Source of the DNA: Pseudonocardia sp. MH-G8
Lineage (GTDB): Bacteria; Actinomycetota; Actinomycetes; Mycobacteriales; Pseudonocardiaceae
NCBI RefSeq assembly: GCF_002262885.1
Contig: NZ_NKYF01000045.1
Coordinates: 1-50,532 of the forward strand
Direction of reading: 5' to 3'
DNA length: 50,532 nucleotides
Below the pieces are notes generated by a model, which had not been told where the DNA came from, made no database searches, and saw nothing but the letters and a program-made list of their open reading frames with translations. A program made the translations under genes and the position numbers. The stretch's first letter is position 1. Every line of letters begins with the position of its first letter. Below are positions 23,921 through 32,011 of the stretch, in pieces.

Positions 23921-25744
23921 GTGCGCGAGTACAGCGTCCCCGCCACCGTTCGCGTCGGTGACGAGGAGAACCTCCTCGACGCGGTGTTCGACAACGCCGA
24001 GCGACACGGCTCCTCGGTCGTCTACCGGCTCCGCGACGGCTCCGGTGGCTGGTCCGACGTCACCTGCGCGCAGTTCGCCGAGCAGGTCGTCTCCGCCGCC
24101 CGCGGTCTGGTCGCCGCGGGTGTGCAGCCGGGGGACCGCGTCGCGTTGCTCTCGCGCACCCGCTACGAGTGGACGCTGCTCGACTACGCGATCCTCGCGG
24201 CAGGCGCGGCCACCGTGCCCATCTACGAGACGTCGTCGGCCGAGCAGGTCAGCTGGATCCTGTCCGACTCGGGTGCGGTCGCTGTGGTCGTCGAGTCGGG
24301 CAAGCACGCCGCGGTGGTCGAGAGCGTGCGCACCGGCTGCCCGGATCTTCGGCACGTGTGGCAGATCGAGCCCGGCGAGGGCGGGCGCGCCGCCGTCGAC
24401 GAGCTGGGCGCGCTGGGCACCGACACCCCGGCCGACGAGGTGCGCGCCCGTGCCGCTGCCGTGCGCGCCGACGACCTCGCCACGCTGATCTACACCTCCG
24501 GCACCACCGGCCGGCCCAAGGGCTGCGAGCTGAGCCACCGCAACCTCGTCAGCGAGGTCACGGCGTGCGTCGCGGTGCTGAAGGAACTGCTCACCGACGA
24601 GGGCTCGGTGTTGCTGTTCCTGCCACTCGCGCACATCTTCGGCAAGGTCATCCAGTGCGGCGCCCTCGCCGAGCGCACGGTCGTGGCGCACACCCCCGAC
24701 GTCTCCCAGCTGCTGCCGGACCTCGCGGCCTTCCGGCCGACGTTCCTGCTGGCCGTCCCCCGCGTGTTCGAGAAGGTCTACAACGGGGCGCGCCAGCGCG
24801 CCCACGACGACGGCAAGGGCCGGATCTTCGACGCCGCCGCCGACACCGCCGTCGCCTGGAGCCGTGCGCAGGACACCGGCGGACCCGGGCTCGCCCTGCG
24901 GCTGCGGCACGCGGTGTTCGACCGGCTCGTCTACGGCAAGCTGCGCGCCGCCGTCGGCGGCAACGTCGTGGCCGCCGTGTCCGGCAGTGCCCCCCTCGGC
25001 GAGCGGCTCGGGCACTTCTTCCGCGGGATCGGGCTGCCCATCCTCGAGGGGTACGGGCTCACCGAGAGCACCGCCGGCGTCACCCTCAACGCGCTCGGTG
25101 CCCAGCGCATCGGCAGCGTCGGGCGTCCGGTGCCCGGCCACGCGGTCCGGATCGCCGACGACGGCGAGGTGCTGCTCAAGGGCCCGATCATCTTCCGCCG
25201 GTACTGGCGCAACGAGACCGCCACCGCCGAGGCCCTCGAGGACGGCTGGTTCCACAGCGGCGACCTCGGCGAGCTCGACGACGCCGGCTTCCTGCGGCTC
25301 ACCGGCCGCAAGAAGGAGATCCTGGTCACCGCGGGCGGCAAGAACGTCGCCCCCGCCGTGCTCGAGGACCGACTGCGCGCCCACCCCCTGGTGAGCCAGT
25401 GCATGGTGGTGGGCGACGGCCGGCCGTTCATCGGCGCGCTCATCACGATCGACGCCGATGCCCTCCCCGGATGGCGCGAGCGCGCCGGCAAACCCGCGGG
25501 CGACGGCGTCGCCGACCTCGTCGACGACCCGGACCTGCGGGCCGAGGTCGCCGCCGCGGTCGAGGAGGCGAACAAGGCCGTCTCCCGCGCCGAGCAGATC
25601 CGCGAGTTCCGGATCCTCCCGGTCGACTTCACCGAGGCCGGCGGCGAGATGACCCCGACGTTGAAGGTCAAGCGCGCCGTGGTCGCCAAGACGTTCGCGG
25701 ACGACATCGCGAGCATCTACCACACCACGAAGACCCCCGCCTGA
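23921..25744 (+). CDS. fadD15: Long-chain acyl-CoA synthetase (FadD15-like)
   Basis: A 607-residue AMP-forming ligase. The P-loop TLIYTSGTTGRPKGCEL is near residues 188-204, followed by GYGLTESTAGV, GWFHSGDLGELD, and LTGRKKEILVTAGGKNVAP, which is the ANL A8 hinge region. The catalytic C-terminal Lys is expected in LKVKRAVV. It activates long-chain fatty acids to acyl-CoA. GTG 23921 has AGGAGGT 5 bases upstream, the strongest ribosome site in the region. The stop is followed by a 600-base repeat-rich spacer. Position and type match Rv2187. Confidence 0.93.
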   Translation: MREYSVPATVRVGDEENLLDAVFDNAERHGSSVVYRLRDGSGGWSDVTCAQFAEQVVSAARGLVAAGVQPGDRVALLSRTRYEWTLLDYAILAAGAATVPIYETSSAEQVSWILSDSGAVAVVVESGKHAAVVESVRTGCPDLRHVWQIEPGEGGRAAVDELGALGTDTPADEVRARAAAVRADDLATLIYTSGTTGRPKGCELSHRNLVSEVTACVAVLKELLTDEGSVLLFLPLAHIFGKVIQCGALAERTVVAHTPDVSQLLPDLAAFRPTFLLAVPRVFEKVYNGARQRAHDDGKGRIFDAAADTAVAWSRAQDTGGPGLALRLRHAVFDRLVYGKLRAAVGGNVVAAVSGSAPLGERLGHFFRGIGLPILEGYGLTESTAGVTLNALGAQRIGSVGRPVPGHAVRIADDGEVLLKGPIIFRRYWRNETATAEALEDGWFHSGDLGELDDAGFLRLTGRKKEILVTAGGKNVAPAVLEDRLRAHPLVSQCMVVGDGRPFIGALITIDADALPGWRERAGKPAGDGVADLVDDPDLRAEVAAAVEEANKAVSRAEQIREFRILPVDFTEAGGEMTPTLKVKRAVVAKTFADDIASIYHTTKTPA

Positions 25745-25767
25745 CCCACTCCGCGTGCCACGCCCAC

Positions 25768-25859
25768 GCCTCCGCACAGCCACTCCCAGGCCTCCGCACG
25801 AGCCACTCCCAAGCCCTGCCGCGAGTCGCGCGCTCGGCGTACACGAGTCGCGATCCGGG
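25768..25859. repeat. Short direct repeats and GCGAGTCG/ACGAGTCG copies 3' of fadD15
   Basis: A 22-base unit beginning GCCTCCGCAC and containing GCCACTCCCA occurs at about 25768 and again at 25790. Two AGTCG cores follow, GCGAGTCGCGCG at 25821 and ACGAGTCGCGATC at about 25843. They are related in sequence to the arrays at 1-147, 11971-12107 and 26225-26365. Confidence 0.7.
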
Positions 25860-26013
25860 TACCGCGACACCTCGGCTCGACGTGCTGGGGTGCCGGCTCG
25901 GGCCACGGCAGGTGTCGCGCGGCCTGCGTTGGCAGACGATCACCGGCAACGTCGGCCCCGGCTCGACGAATCCGGGAGCGCGTCGCACCGAAGCCGCCCC
26001 TCGGCGCCCAGGT

Positions 26014-26079
26014 CTTGATCGTCGGATGGGCGCACAACCGGCCAGATACGGCCGCGACCGCGCCCGAACGACGATCAAG
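26014..26079. repeat. 66-bp element with 11-bp perfect inverted ends
   Basis: CTTGATCGTCG at 26014-26024 and CGACGATCAAG at 26069-26079 are exact reverse complements enclosing 44 bases. Part of the interior plus right end (from AGATACGGCCGCGACC to GATCAAGCGCC) recurs imperfectly at about 26133-26172. It could be a hairpin-forming dispersed repeat or a small MITE-like element. No flanking target duplication is evident. Confidence 0.7.
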
Positions 26080-26224
26080 CGCCTCCGTCGTCCCGGGAAC
26101 GGGCAGCAGATCACCGGTTCGGCGCAGGGACGGCGAGATACCGCCGCAGCTGCACCCGAACGCTGATCTTCGCCACCGGATGCCGCGGGGACGCTCCCTC
26201 CCAAGAGATGCAGCCCGCGCCGCC

Positions 26225-26365
26225 CGACTCGCGCCCCCAGCTGCCCGACTCGCGATGTCAGGTGCCCAACTCGCGCCCCCAGCTGCCCGACTCGCGGTGT
26301 CAGGTGCCCAACTCGCGCCCCCAGCTGCCCGACTCGCGGTGTCAGGTGTCCGACTCGCGGTCAGG
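26225..26365. repeat. 21-bp tandem array with 42-bp higher-order pattern
   Basis: Six complete 21-bp units plus a partial seventh each begin CGACTCGCG or CAACTCGCG. Two versions alternate: one continues CCCCCAGCTGCC, the other (A/G)TGTCAGGTG(C/T)C, giving a 42-bp higher-order repeat. The core is the reverse complement of GCGAGTCG. The array ends at the stop codon of the pimB' gene and faces the 3' end of fadD15. Because 21 is a multiple of 3, open frames through it are artefacts. Confidence 0.93.
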
Positions 26366-27509
26366 GGGGTGTGGGGAGGGGGGTGCCGGCGAGTAGGGCG
26401 CGTAGCCGGGTCACGCGCGCCGGCCACGTCCACTCCCGCTGCATCCAGGCCCGGCCGGCCGCGCCCATCGCCCCAGCCCGGTCCGGATCGGCGAGCAGGC
26501 CCGACAGCGCAGCGGCCACCGCACGCACGTCCCGCCCGTCGACGACGTGGCCGGTGCGGCCCTCCTGCACCGTCTCCGGTGCGCCGCCGGAGGTGCCGGC
26601 GACGACGGGCAGCCCTGCGGCGGCGGCCTCCAGCGCCGCGATACCGAGGCCTTCGACGTCGAGGCCGCCGCCCCGGGTGCGGCAGGGCAGCGCGAAGACG
26701 TCGCCGACGGCGTGGTGGGCCGGCAGCTCCGACGCGGGGACGGGCCCGGTGAAGACCACGTGCGCGGCCACGTCGGCGGCGCGCGCGATCCGGTGCAGCC
26801 GCGCGGCGTCCGCGCCGCCACCGACGACCAACAGGCGCGCCCCCGGCACCCGAGCCCGCACCAGGGGCAGTGCGCGGATCAGAGCGTCCTGCCCCTTGCG
26901 CGCCACCAGGCGGGACACGCAGACCACGAGCGGCGCGTCACCGAGGCGGTGGCGGTGGCGCAACTCCGCGCGCGCGGCGGGGTCCGGCCGGAAGCGGTCG
27001 GTGTCGATCCCGGACGGCAGGACCTCCAGCGCCGCGCTGCGGCCGAACGCGGCCGCCACCCGGTCCCGGGTGTAGCGGGAGATGGTCGTGAGCACGTCGG
27101 CGTCCGTCCCGATCCGGCGCAGTGCCTGCCGCGCCCCGGGCAGCATCGACCACCCCACCTCGTGGCCGTGGGTGCTGCCCACGACGCGCTCGACCCCGGC
27201 CCGCTCGCGCAGGTACGGGCCCAGCAGGGCGAGCGGGGCTGCGGCCCCGAACCAGACGGTGCGCGCACCCTGTTCCCGGGCCAGTGCCGCGGCGCGCCGG
27301 GCGACGTCGGGCGTCGGCAGCATCAACGAGGTCGGGTGGCGGTACACCGGGTAGGGCGCCGCGGCGTCGAACGCGGCCGCTCCCGCCCACGCCGGCGCGT
27401 AGACGGCGATCTCACCCGCGGGCACACGGTCGGCGAAGGCCCGGAGGTAGGTCTGGATGCCGCCGGTCCGGGGCGGGAAGTCGTTCGTCACGAGCAGCGT
27501 GCGCTCCAC
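26361..27509 (-). CDS. pimB: PimB'-like phosphatidylinositol monomannoside mannosyltransferase (GT4)
   Basis: A 382-residue GT-B enzyme. The N-terminal LLVTNDFPPRTGGIQTYLR contains the GG loop of GT4 enzymes. The C-terminal donor half has VCVSRLVARKGQDALIRAL, LLVVGGGAD and the LDVEGLGIAALEAAAAGLP block with the EX7E Glu residues. The expected reaction is transfer of the second mannose from GDP-mannose to PIM1. Position and type match Rv2188c. GTG 27509 starts exactly at the first strand. With the MptA-like and GT87 genes it forms a dispersed PIM/lipomannan set in this window. Confidence 0.9.
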   Translation of the reverse strand: MERTLLVTNDFPPRTGGIQTYLRAFADRVPAGEIAVYAPAWAGAAAFDAAAPYPVYRHPTSLMLPTPDVARRAAALAREQGARTVWFGAAAPLALLGPYLRERAGVERVVGSTHGHEVGWSMLPGARQALRRIGTDADVLTTISRYTRDRVAAAFGRSAALEVLPSGIDTDRFRPDPAARAELRHRHRLGDAPLVVCVSRLVARKGQDALIRALPLVRARVPGARLLVVGGGADAARLHRIARAADVAAHVVFTGPVPASELPAHHAVGDVFALPCRTRGGGLDVEGLGIAALEAAAAGLPVVAGTSGGAPETVQEGRTGHVVDGRDVRAVAAALSGLLADPDRAGAMGAAGRAWMQREWTWPARVTRLRALLAGTPLPTPP

Positions 27510-27603
27510 CGCTCGACGCTATCGCCGCGGTCGAGGTGAGCGGGCGGCGGCCGGTCGCCCGGCCGGCCGCCGCCCGTTCCGGGGAGCGGACGAGGTCCGT
27601 GTC

Positions 27604-28698
27604 TTACAGGCGTCGTGCGCTGGCGAGCTTGCGGGAGGTGATGCTCGAGTACTTGACGACGTCGCCGGTCTGCGGCGCGTTGATCATCTTGCCGTCGCCG
27701 ACGTAGATGCCCACGTGGCTCACCGGTGAGTTGAAGAAGACCAGGTCACCCGGGCGGAGCTCACTGCTGGAGACCGGGGAGCCCACCCGTGCCTGCTGGC
27801 TGCTCGACCGCGGCAGCGTGACGCCCGCCTCCTTGAAGGCCCACGACGTGAGACCCGAGCAGTCGAACGAACCCGGCCCCTCGGCACCCCAGCGGTAGGG
27901 CTTGCCGAGCATCTGCTGCGCGAACCGGATCGCTTCCACGCCCGCTCCGCTGCCGGTGATCGGGCCGCTCGGCCCCCCGACGTCGGAACCCCTGCGCGCG
28001 CGCTGCTCCTCCGGGGTGAGGCGGTCCAGGAGGCGCTCCGCCTCGTCGATGCGCTTCTCGGCATCGCGCTTGCGGTTCTCGATCTCCTCCTCGGCCTGCG
28101 CGGCCTCGTCGGCAGCGCCTTGCGCACGCGACACGGCCGCGTCGGCCTCCGCCTGCTTCCGTGCGGTGTCGTCGACCGTGGCGAGCAGCTGGTCGAGCGC
28201 TTCGCGGTAGTCCATCGCGACGGTCTCCAGCGCGGACATCTGGTCGAGGAACTCCTGCGGCGAGCCGCTCGCGAGCAGAGCGTTGAGCTGGTCGAGGTTG
28301 CCGCTCTCGAAGGCCGACATCGCCATCGCGTCGACCTGGGCGCGGAACTTCTCCTCCTCCGCGCGCGCGGAGTCGACGGCGGCGCGCGCGGGCTCGACGG
28401 CGGCCTGCAGCTCGGCCAGCTCGGACTGCCGCGCCGCGAACGTGTCCTTCGCGGCGTGCCACTCCTCGGTGAGGCCTTCCGCCTCTTCCTGCACCTGCTT
28501 GAGCTGTGCGGCGGCACCGGCCGCGTCCTCGGGCGGCGCGGGCTGGGCGACCGCGGGAGAGGTGGCGAACAACATCGCCATCACCGCCAGCAGCACCACC
28601 GATCCGACCGCGGCAGACCTGCGGCGGTGACGTACTCGTCGCTCGGACGGTCGCACCCGGGACCGGGGACCCGGAGAGGTACGTCGACGCGGCTCCAC
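27604..28698 (-). CDS. ripC: Secreted NlpC/P60 peptidoglycan hydrolase (RipC-like)
   Basis: A 364-residue secreted endopeptidase. A basic N-terminus is followed by a signal peptide (about residues 29-51, cleavage after AVA), then a long coiled coil (about 60-230). The NlpC/P60 domain follows, with catalytic Cys280 in FDCSGL, His328 in SHVGIYVGDG and Asn340 in MINAPQTG. It cuts D-Glu to diaminopimelate bonds; the coiled coil normally receives activation from FtsEX in RipC. Position matches Rv2190c. GTG 28698 has AGGAG 10 bases upstream. The 248-base leader before it shows no riboswitch I could recognise. Confidence 0.9.
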   Translation of the reverse strand: MEPRRRTSPGPRSRVRPSERRVRHRRRSAAVGSVVLLAVMAMLFATSPAVAQPAPPEDAAGAAAQLKQVQEEAEGLTEEWHAAKDTFAARQSELAELQAAVEPARAAVDSARAEEEKFRAQVDAMAMSAFESGNLDQLNALLASGSPQEFLDQMSALETVAMDYREALDQLLATVDDTARKQAEADAAVSRAQGAADEAAQAEEEIENRKRDAEKRIDEAERLLDRLTPEEQRARRGSDVGGPSGPITGSGAGVEAIRFAQQMLGKPYRWGAEGPGSFDCSGLTSWAFKEAGVTLPRSSSQQARVGSPVSSSELRPGDLVFFNSPVSHVGIYVGDGKMINAPQTGDVVKYSSITSRKLASARRL

Positions 28699-28946
28699 GC
28701 GGACGGAACTCCTCTCAGCACTCCGCGCGGCCGCCCGATCGGGCGAAGGACGGCACCGATCGGCCTAGTGCGCGGTGACCTCACGTTGCCATCCGCGGTC
28801 GAATGGCTGACGAGCCGCAAGGTCTCGCGGAGATTACGGAGCAGCGACCCGAGCCTCCAAATCGGGGGTGCCTCGGCGTGGCGCGTTCCCGCCCGTCACC
28901 CACAAGCACGGAGCGAAGCGATCATGCGTTCTACAACGCCGTGATA

Positions 28947-29237
28947 TCACCCTGCGTCACGAACCGTTCCCGCTTCTCCGGCGTCCGGGGGCGTTCGGCG
29001 CGTACGGGGAGCCACCAGCCGCAATCTCGGCACCAGCCCTTGATCGGCGAGTACGGCGAGCGCTCGTCGCTCTGGTGCGTCGAGCTGCACGATCGGCGCG
29101 CCGGACGGCGCCTCCGGCAGCCCCGGTTCGTCGGTGCTCTTCGTCTCGGACCCCGCGGGCGGGCCCAGCAGCACGCCGATCACGCAGTCGCCACAAGCCG
29201 ATCCGCGTACCGCGCAGCCATCACAGTCGATGATCAT
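28947..29237 (-). CDS. Small conserved Cys-rich N-terminus protein (function unknown)
   Basis: A 96-residue protein. MIIDCDGCAVRGSACGDCVIGVLLG has four closely spaced Cys (CxxC, then CxxC after six residues) that could bind a metal. A later helix (DAPERRALAVLADQGLVPRLRLV) is followed by a basic tail. ATG 29237 has GGGAG 7 bases upstream, and the longer open frame to 29486 is not needed. It is upstream of ripC on the same strand with a 248-base gap. I recall similar proteins beside ripC in Pseudonocardiales but no known function. Confidence 0.75.
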   Translation of the reverse strand: MIIDCDGCAVRGSACGDCVIGVLLGPPAGSETKSTDEPGLPEAPSGAPIVQLDAPERRALAVLADQGLVPRLRLVAPRTRRTPPDAGEAGTVRDAG

Positions 29238-29480
29238 TTCTGCTCCCTCGACGGTTCGGCCGGCTCCATGGCCGTCCGATTCCCAGCACGTTAGGAGCGA
29301 CCTCCGACAATTCCGGGCCGTCACGGCGCACGCACCCCCGGCCGGGCGACGAGCCGCGACGGAACGGCCGCGCTCAGTTCGGTGGAGGTCGGGTCGGCTC
29401 GCCCGCCCCTGTCCGACCAGTTCTGGGTGCCGGCGGTGTCCATACGTGGGAGAGGGACTGCAGGAGAGGGAGGAGTCACC

Positions 29481-30539
29481 ATGCAAGGGCCACTACCGAC
29501 CGGGGACACCGATGGTTCGGCCGGCGCCGAGGACCTGATGGAGCAGGCGCAGCGGGGTGATGGCGAGGCGTTCCGCAACCTGGTCGAGCCGTACCGACGT
29601 GAGCTCCAGGTGCACTGCTACCGCATCCTCGGCTCGGTGCAGGACGCCGAGGACCTCCTCCAGGAGACGTTGCTGGCGGCATGGCGGGGGATCGGCGGCT
29701 ACGAAGGACGCGCGTCGGTACGGACCTGGCTCTACCGGATCGCGACCAACCGCTGTCTCAACGCACTGCGTGCCGGCGCTCGCCGCCCGCGCGAACGCGT
29801 GGCCCACCAGACGGAGGTCCCGTTGCCCGAACCGTCGCACCGCCGGCCGGAACCGAGCTGGCTGGAGCCGTATCCCGATGTGATGCTCGACGAGATCATC
29901 GACCAGCGGCCCGGACCGGCGGCGCGGTACGAGGTCAGGGAGTCGCTGTCGCTGGCGTTCCTGGCAGCGCTGCAGCAACTTCCACCGAGCCAACGGGCTG
30001 TCCTGGTACTGCGCGACGTTCTGGGGTTCCGGGCTGCCGAGGCGGCGGACATGCTCGACATCAGCGAGAACGCGGTGACCAGCGCGCTGAGACGGGCGCG
30101 GGCCACGCTGGCGGACGAGCTGCCCGGTCTCGACCGGGAGAGCGCCCCTCTCCCGAACTCCCCGCAGGAGCGCCGGATCGTGGACGACTTCGCGCGCGCC
30201 TTCGAGGCCGGAGATGTCGATGCGGTCGTGGCCCTGCTGACCGACGACGCGTGGTTGACCATGCCGCCACTGACTCTCGAGTACCAGGGCCTGGACGCTG
30301 TTCGGCGATTCCTGGCCACGGTCGCGATGCGGGACGACCGTCGGTACGTGCTCGTCCCCACGCGCGCGAACGGCCAGCCCGCGTTCGGCTGCTACCTGCG
30401 TGACCCGCGTACTCCGATCCTGCACGCCCACGGGTTGTTCGTGCTGACGCCGGCGGGCAACCGGATCGCCGCGCTGACCCGGTTCGTGGACAACTCGCTC
30501 CTCGCGAGATTCGGACTCCCCCGATCGCTGCGCGTGTGA
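29481..30539 (+). CDS. ECF sigma factor with C-terminal SnoaL-like domain (SigG-type)
   Basis: A 352-residue sigma-70-family factor. Region 2 is at about residues 14-85 (FRNLVEPYRRELQVHCYRIL, DAEDLLQETLLAAWRG). Region 4 is at about 150-215 (LPPSQRAVLVLRDVLGFRAAEAADML, with helix-turn-helix SENAVTSALRRARATL). A SnoaL-like alpha/beta domain fills about 230-345 and probably replaces an anti-sigma factor as the sensor. No anti-sigma gene is adjacent, consistent with that. ATG 29481 has GGGAGGAG 5 bases upstream. It is the first of three co-directional genes with an MFS exporter and a PEP-mutase-like enzyme. Confidence 0.9.
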   Translation: MQGPLPTGDTDGSAGAEDLMEQAQRGDGEAFRNLVEPYRRELQVHCYRILGSVQDAEDLLQETLLAAWRGIGGYEGRASVRTWLYRIATNRCLNALRAGARRPRERVAHQTEVPLPEPSHRRPEPSWLEPYPDVMLDEIIDQRPGPAARYEVRESLSLAFLAALQQLPPSQRAVLVLRDVLGFRAAEAADMLDISENAVTSALRRARATLADELPGLDRESAPLPNSPQERRIVDDFARAFEAGDVDAVVALLTDDAWLTMPPLTLEYQGLDAVRRFLATVAMRDDRRYVLVPTRANGQPAFGCYLRDPRTPILHAHGLFVLTPAGNRIAALTRFVDNSLLARFGLPRSLRV

Positions 30540-30573
30540 TCGACCCTCGAAGAGCCTTCGGCGGAGGAGAGAG

Positions 30574-32010
30574 ATGAGTGGCGGAGAGCGAATGTCATCG
30601 AGGCAGGCCTGGGTGTTGGGGCTCGCCTCGCTCGGGTCGTTCATGATGGCCCTGGACAGCATGGTCGTGACGACGGCGCTGAGCTCGATCCGGCAGGATC
30701 TGGCGGCGTCGGTCGAATCGCTCGAATGGGTCGTCAACGCCTACAACCTGACGTTCGCGGTGCTGCTGTTGACGGGGGCCGCGCTGGGCGACCGGTTCGG
30801 TCGCCGACGGGTGTTCGTGGTCGGGCTGGCGGTGTTCACGGTCGCGTCGGTGGCCTGCGCGCTGTCGCCGGACGTCGGGGTCCTGATCGCGTCCCGGGCG
30901 CTGCAGGGTCTGGGCGCCGCAATGGTGCTGCCGCTGTCGCTGACCCTGATCAGCGCCGCGTTCCCGCCGCAGCAGCGGGGCCGGGCGATGGGGTTGTACC
31001 TGGGGCTCACCGGCCTGGCGACGTTCAGCGGCCCGTTCATCGGGGGCGCCGTCTCCGAGGGGCTGACCTGGCAGTGGATCTTCTGGCTCAACCTGCCGAT
31101 CGGCGTGATCGCGATACTGCTCACGGCGCATCGGGTCGACGAGGGCGTCGGCCCGAACAGCAGGCTCGACCTGGCCGGGGTCGTCCTCGTGACCTCGGGG
31201 GCGTTCGGCATCGTCTGGGCTCTGGTGCGTGGGAACGTGGCGGGCTGGAACAGCACGGAAGTGCTGTGCGCGCTGGTGCTCGGTGTCGTGCTGGCGGTCG
31301 CGTTCGTGTTCTGGGAACGTCGCGCCGCGGCGCCGATGCTTCCCATGCGGTTCTTCCGGCTGAGGGCGTTCGCCACGGCCAACCTGGCGAACTTCCTCGT
31401 GTTCGCCTCGCTCTACGGCACGATGTTCTTCCTCGCCCAGTACTTCCAGGTCGTGTGGGGGCAGGGGCCGCTGGTCGCCGGCCTGATGCTGATGCCGTGG
31501 ACCGGCACGCTGATGGTGTGCGCGCCGATCGCCGGGCGGTTGGCGGACAGGGTCGGCGAGCGGAATCTCGTGGTCGGCGGGCTGCTGCTCCAGACGCTGG
31601 GTATGGGCTGGATCGCCATGACCGCCGATACCGACTCGGGCTATCTCGACCTGCTGCCCGCGCTCGTCATCGGCTCGGTCGGGACCACCATGGCGATGCC
31701 GGCGGCACAGAAGGCGGTGGTCGCAGCGGTGCAACCCCGAGAGATCGGACAAGCGTCCGGCGCGTTCATGATGCTGCGGATCCTCGGAGGCGTGTTCGGC
31801 ACCGTGGTGACGGTCGCGGTCTTCGCAGGTGTCGGCGGCTACGGATCGGCGGAGGAGTTCGGTGCGGGTTTCTCGGCGGGGATGACCGCAGTCGCGGCAT
31901 TCGCGTTCATCGGCATGCTCATCGGCCTCGGTATGCCGGGCAGGCGGCCGGTCGCCACGGCCGCATCAGCGCAGGCGGCGAGCGCCGCACCACAGCGTGG
32001 AGGTTCCTGA
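30574..32010 (+). CDS. MFS drug exporter, DHA2 (EmrB/QacA) type, 14 helices
   Basis: A 478-residue transporter with about 14 hydrophobic segments. Motif A GDRFGRRRVFVVGL follows helix 2, the DHA2 start LGSFMMALDSMVVTTAL lies in helix 1, and the motif C region is GLATFSGPFIGGAVSE. It probably exports a toxic small molecule by proton antiport; the substrate is unknown. ATG 30574 has GGAGGAGAG just upstream. It begins 34 bases after the sigma gene, and the next gene begins 1 base after its stop, so the three form one operon. The sigma factor may control its own exporter. Confidence 0.9.
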   Translation: MSGGERMSSRQAWVLGLASLGSFMMALDSMVVTTALSSIRQDLAASVESLEWVVNAYNLTFAVLLLTGAALGDRFGRRRVFVVGLAVFTVASVACALSPDVGVLIASRALQGLGAAMVLPLSLTLISAAFPPQQRGRAMGLYLGLTGLATFSGPFIGGAVSEGLTWQWIFWLNLPIGVIAILLTAHRVDEGVGPNSRLDLAGVVLVTSGAFGIVWALVRGNVAGWNSTEVLCALVLGVVLAVAFVFWERRAAAPMLPMRFFRLRAFATANLANFLVFASLYGTMFFLAQYFQVVWGQGPLVAGLMLMPWTGTLMVCAPIAGRLADRVGERNLVVGGLLLQTLGMGWIAMTADTDSGYLDLLPALVIGSVGTTMAMPAAQKAVVAAVQPREIGQASGAFMMLRILGGVFGTVVTVAVFAGVGGYGSAEEFGAGFSAGMTAVAAFAFIGMLIGLGMPGRRPVATAASAQAASAAPQRGGS

Positions 32011-32011
32011 C

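Noticed and set aside
26014..26079. Insertion sequence or tRNA gene
   Set aside because: No transposase frame, no tRNA arm motifs, and the element is only 66 bp.
26208..26396. Small open frame through the 21-bp repeats
   Set aside because: The repeat length is a multiple of three, so an open frame is automatic; the product is a meaningless 7-residue repeat without a ribosome site.
28699..28946. ydaO (c-di-AMP) riboswitch before ripC
   Set aside because: Actinobacterial NlpC/P60 genes often have one, so I looked, but the conserved GGGGACC, GGGGUGAAUC and AGCUAACC type blocks are not present on the minus strand.
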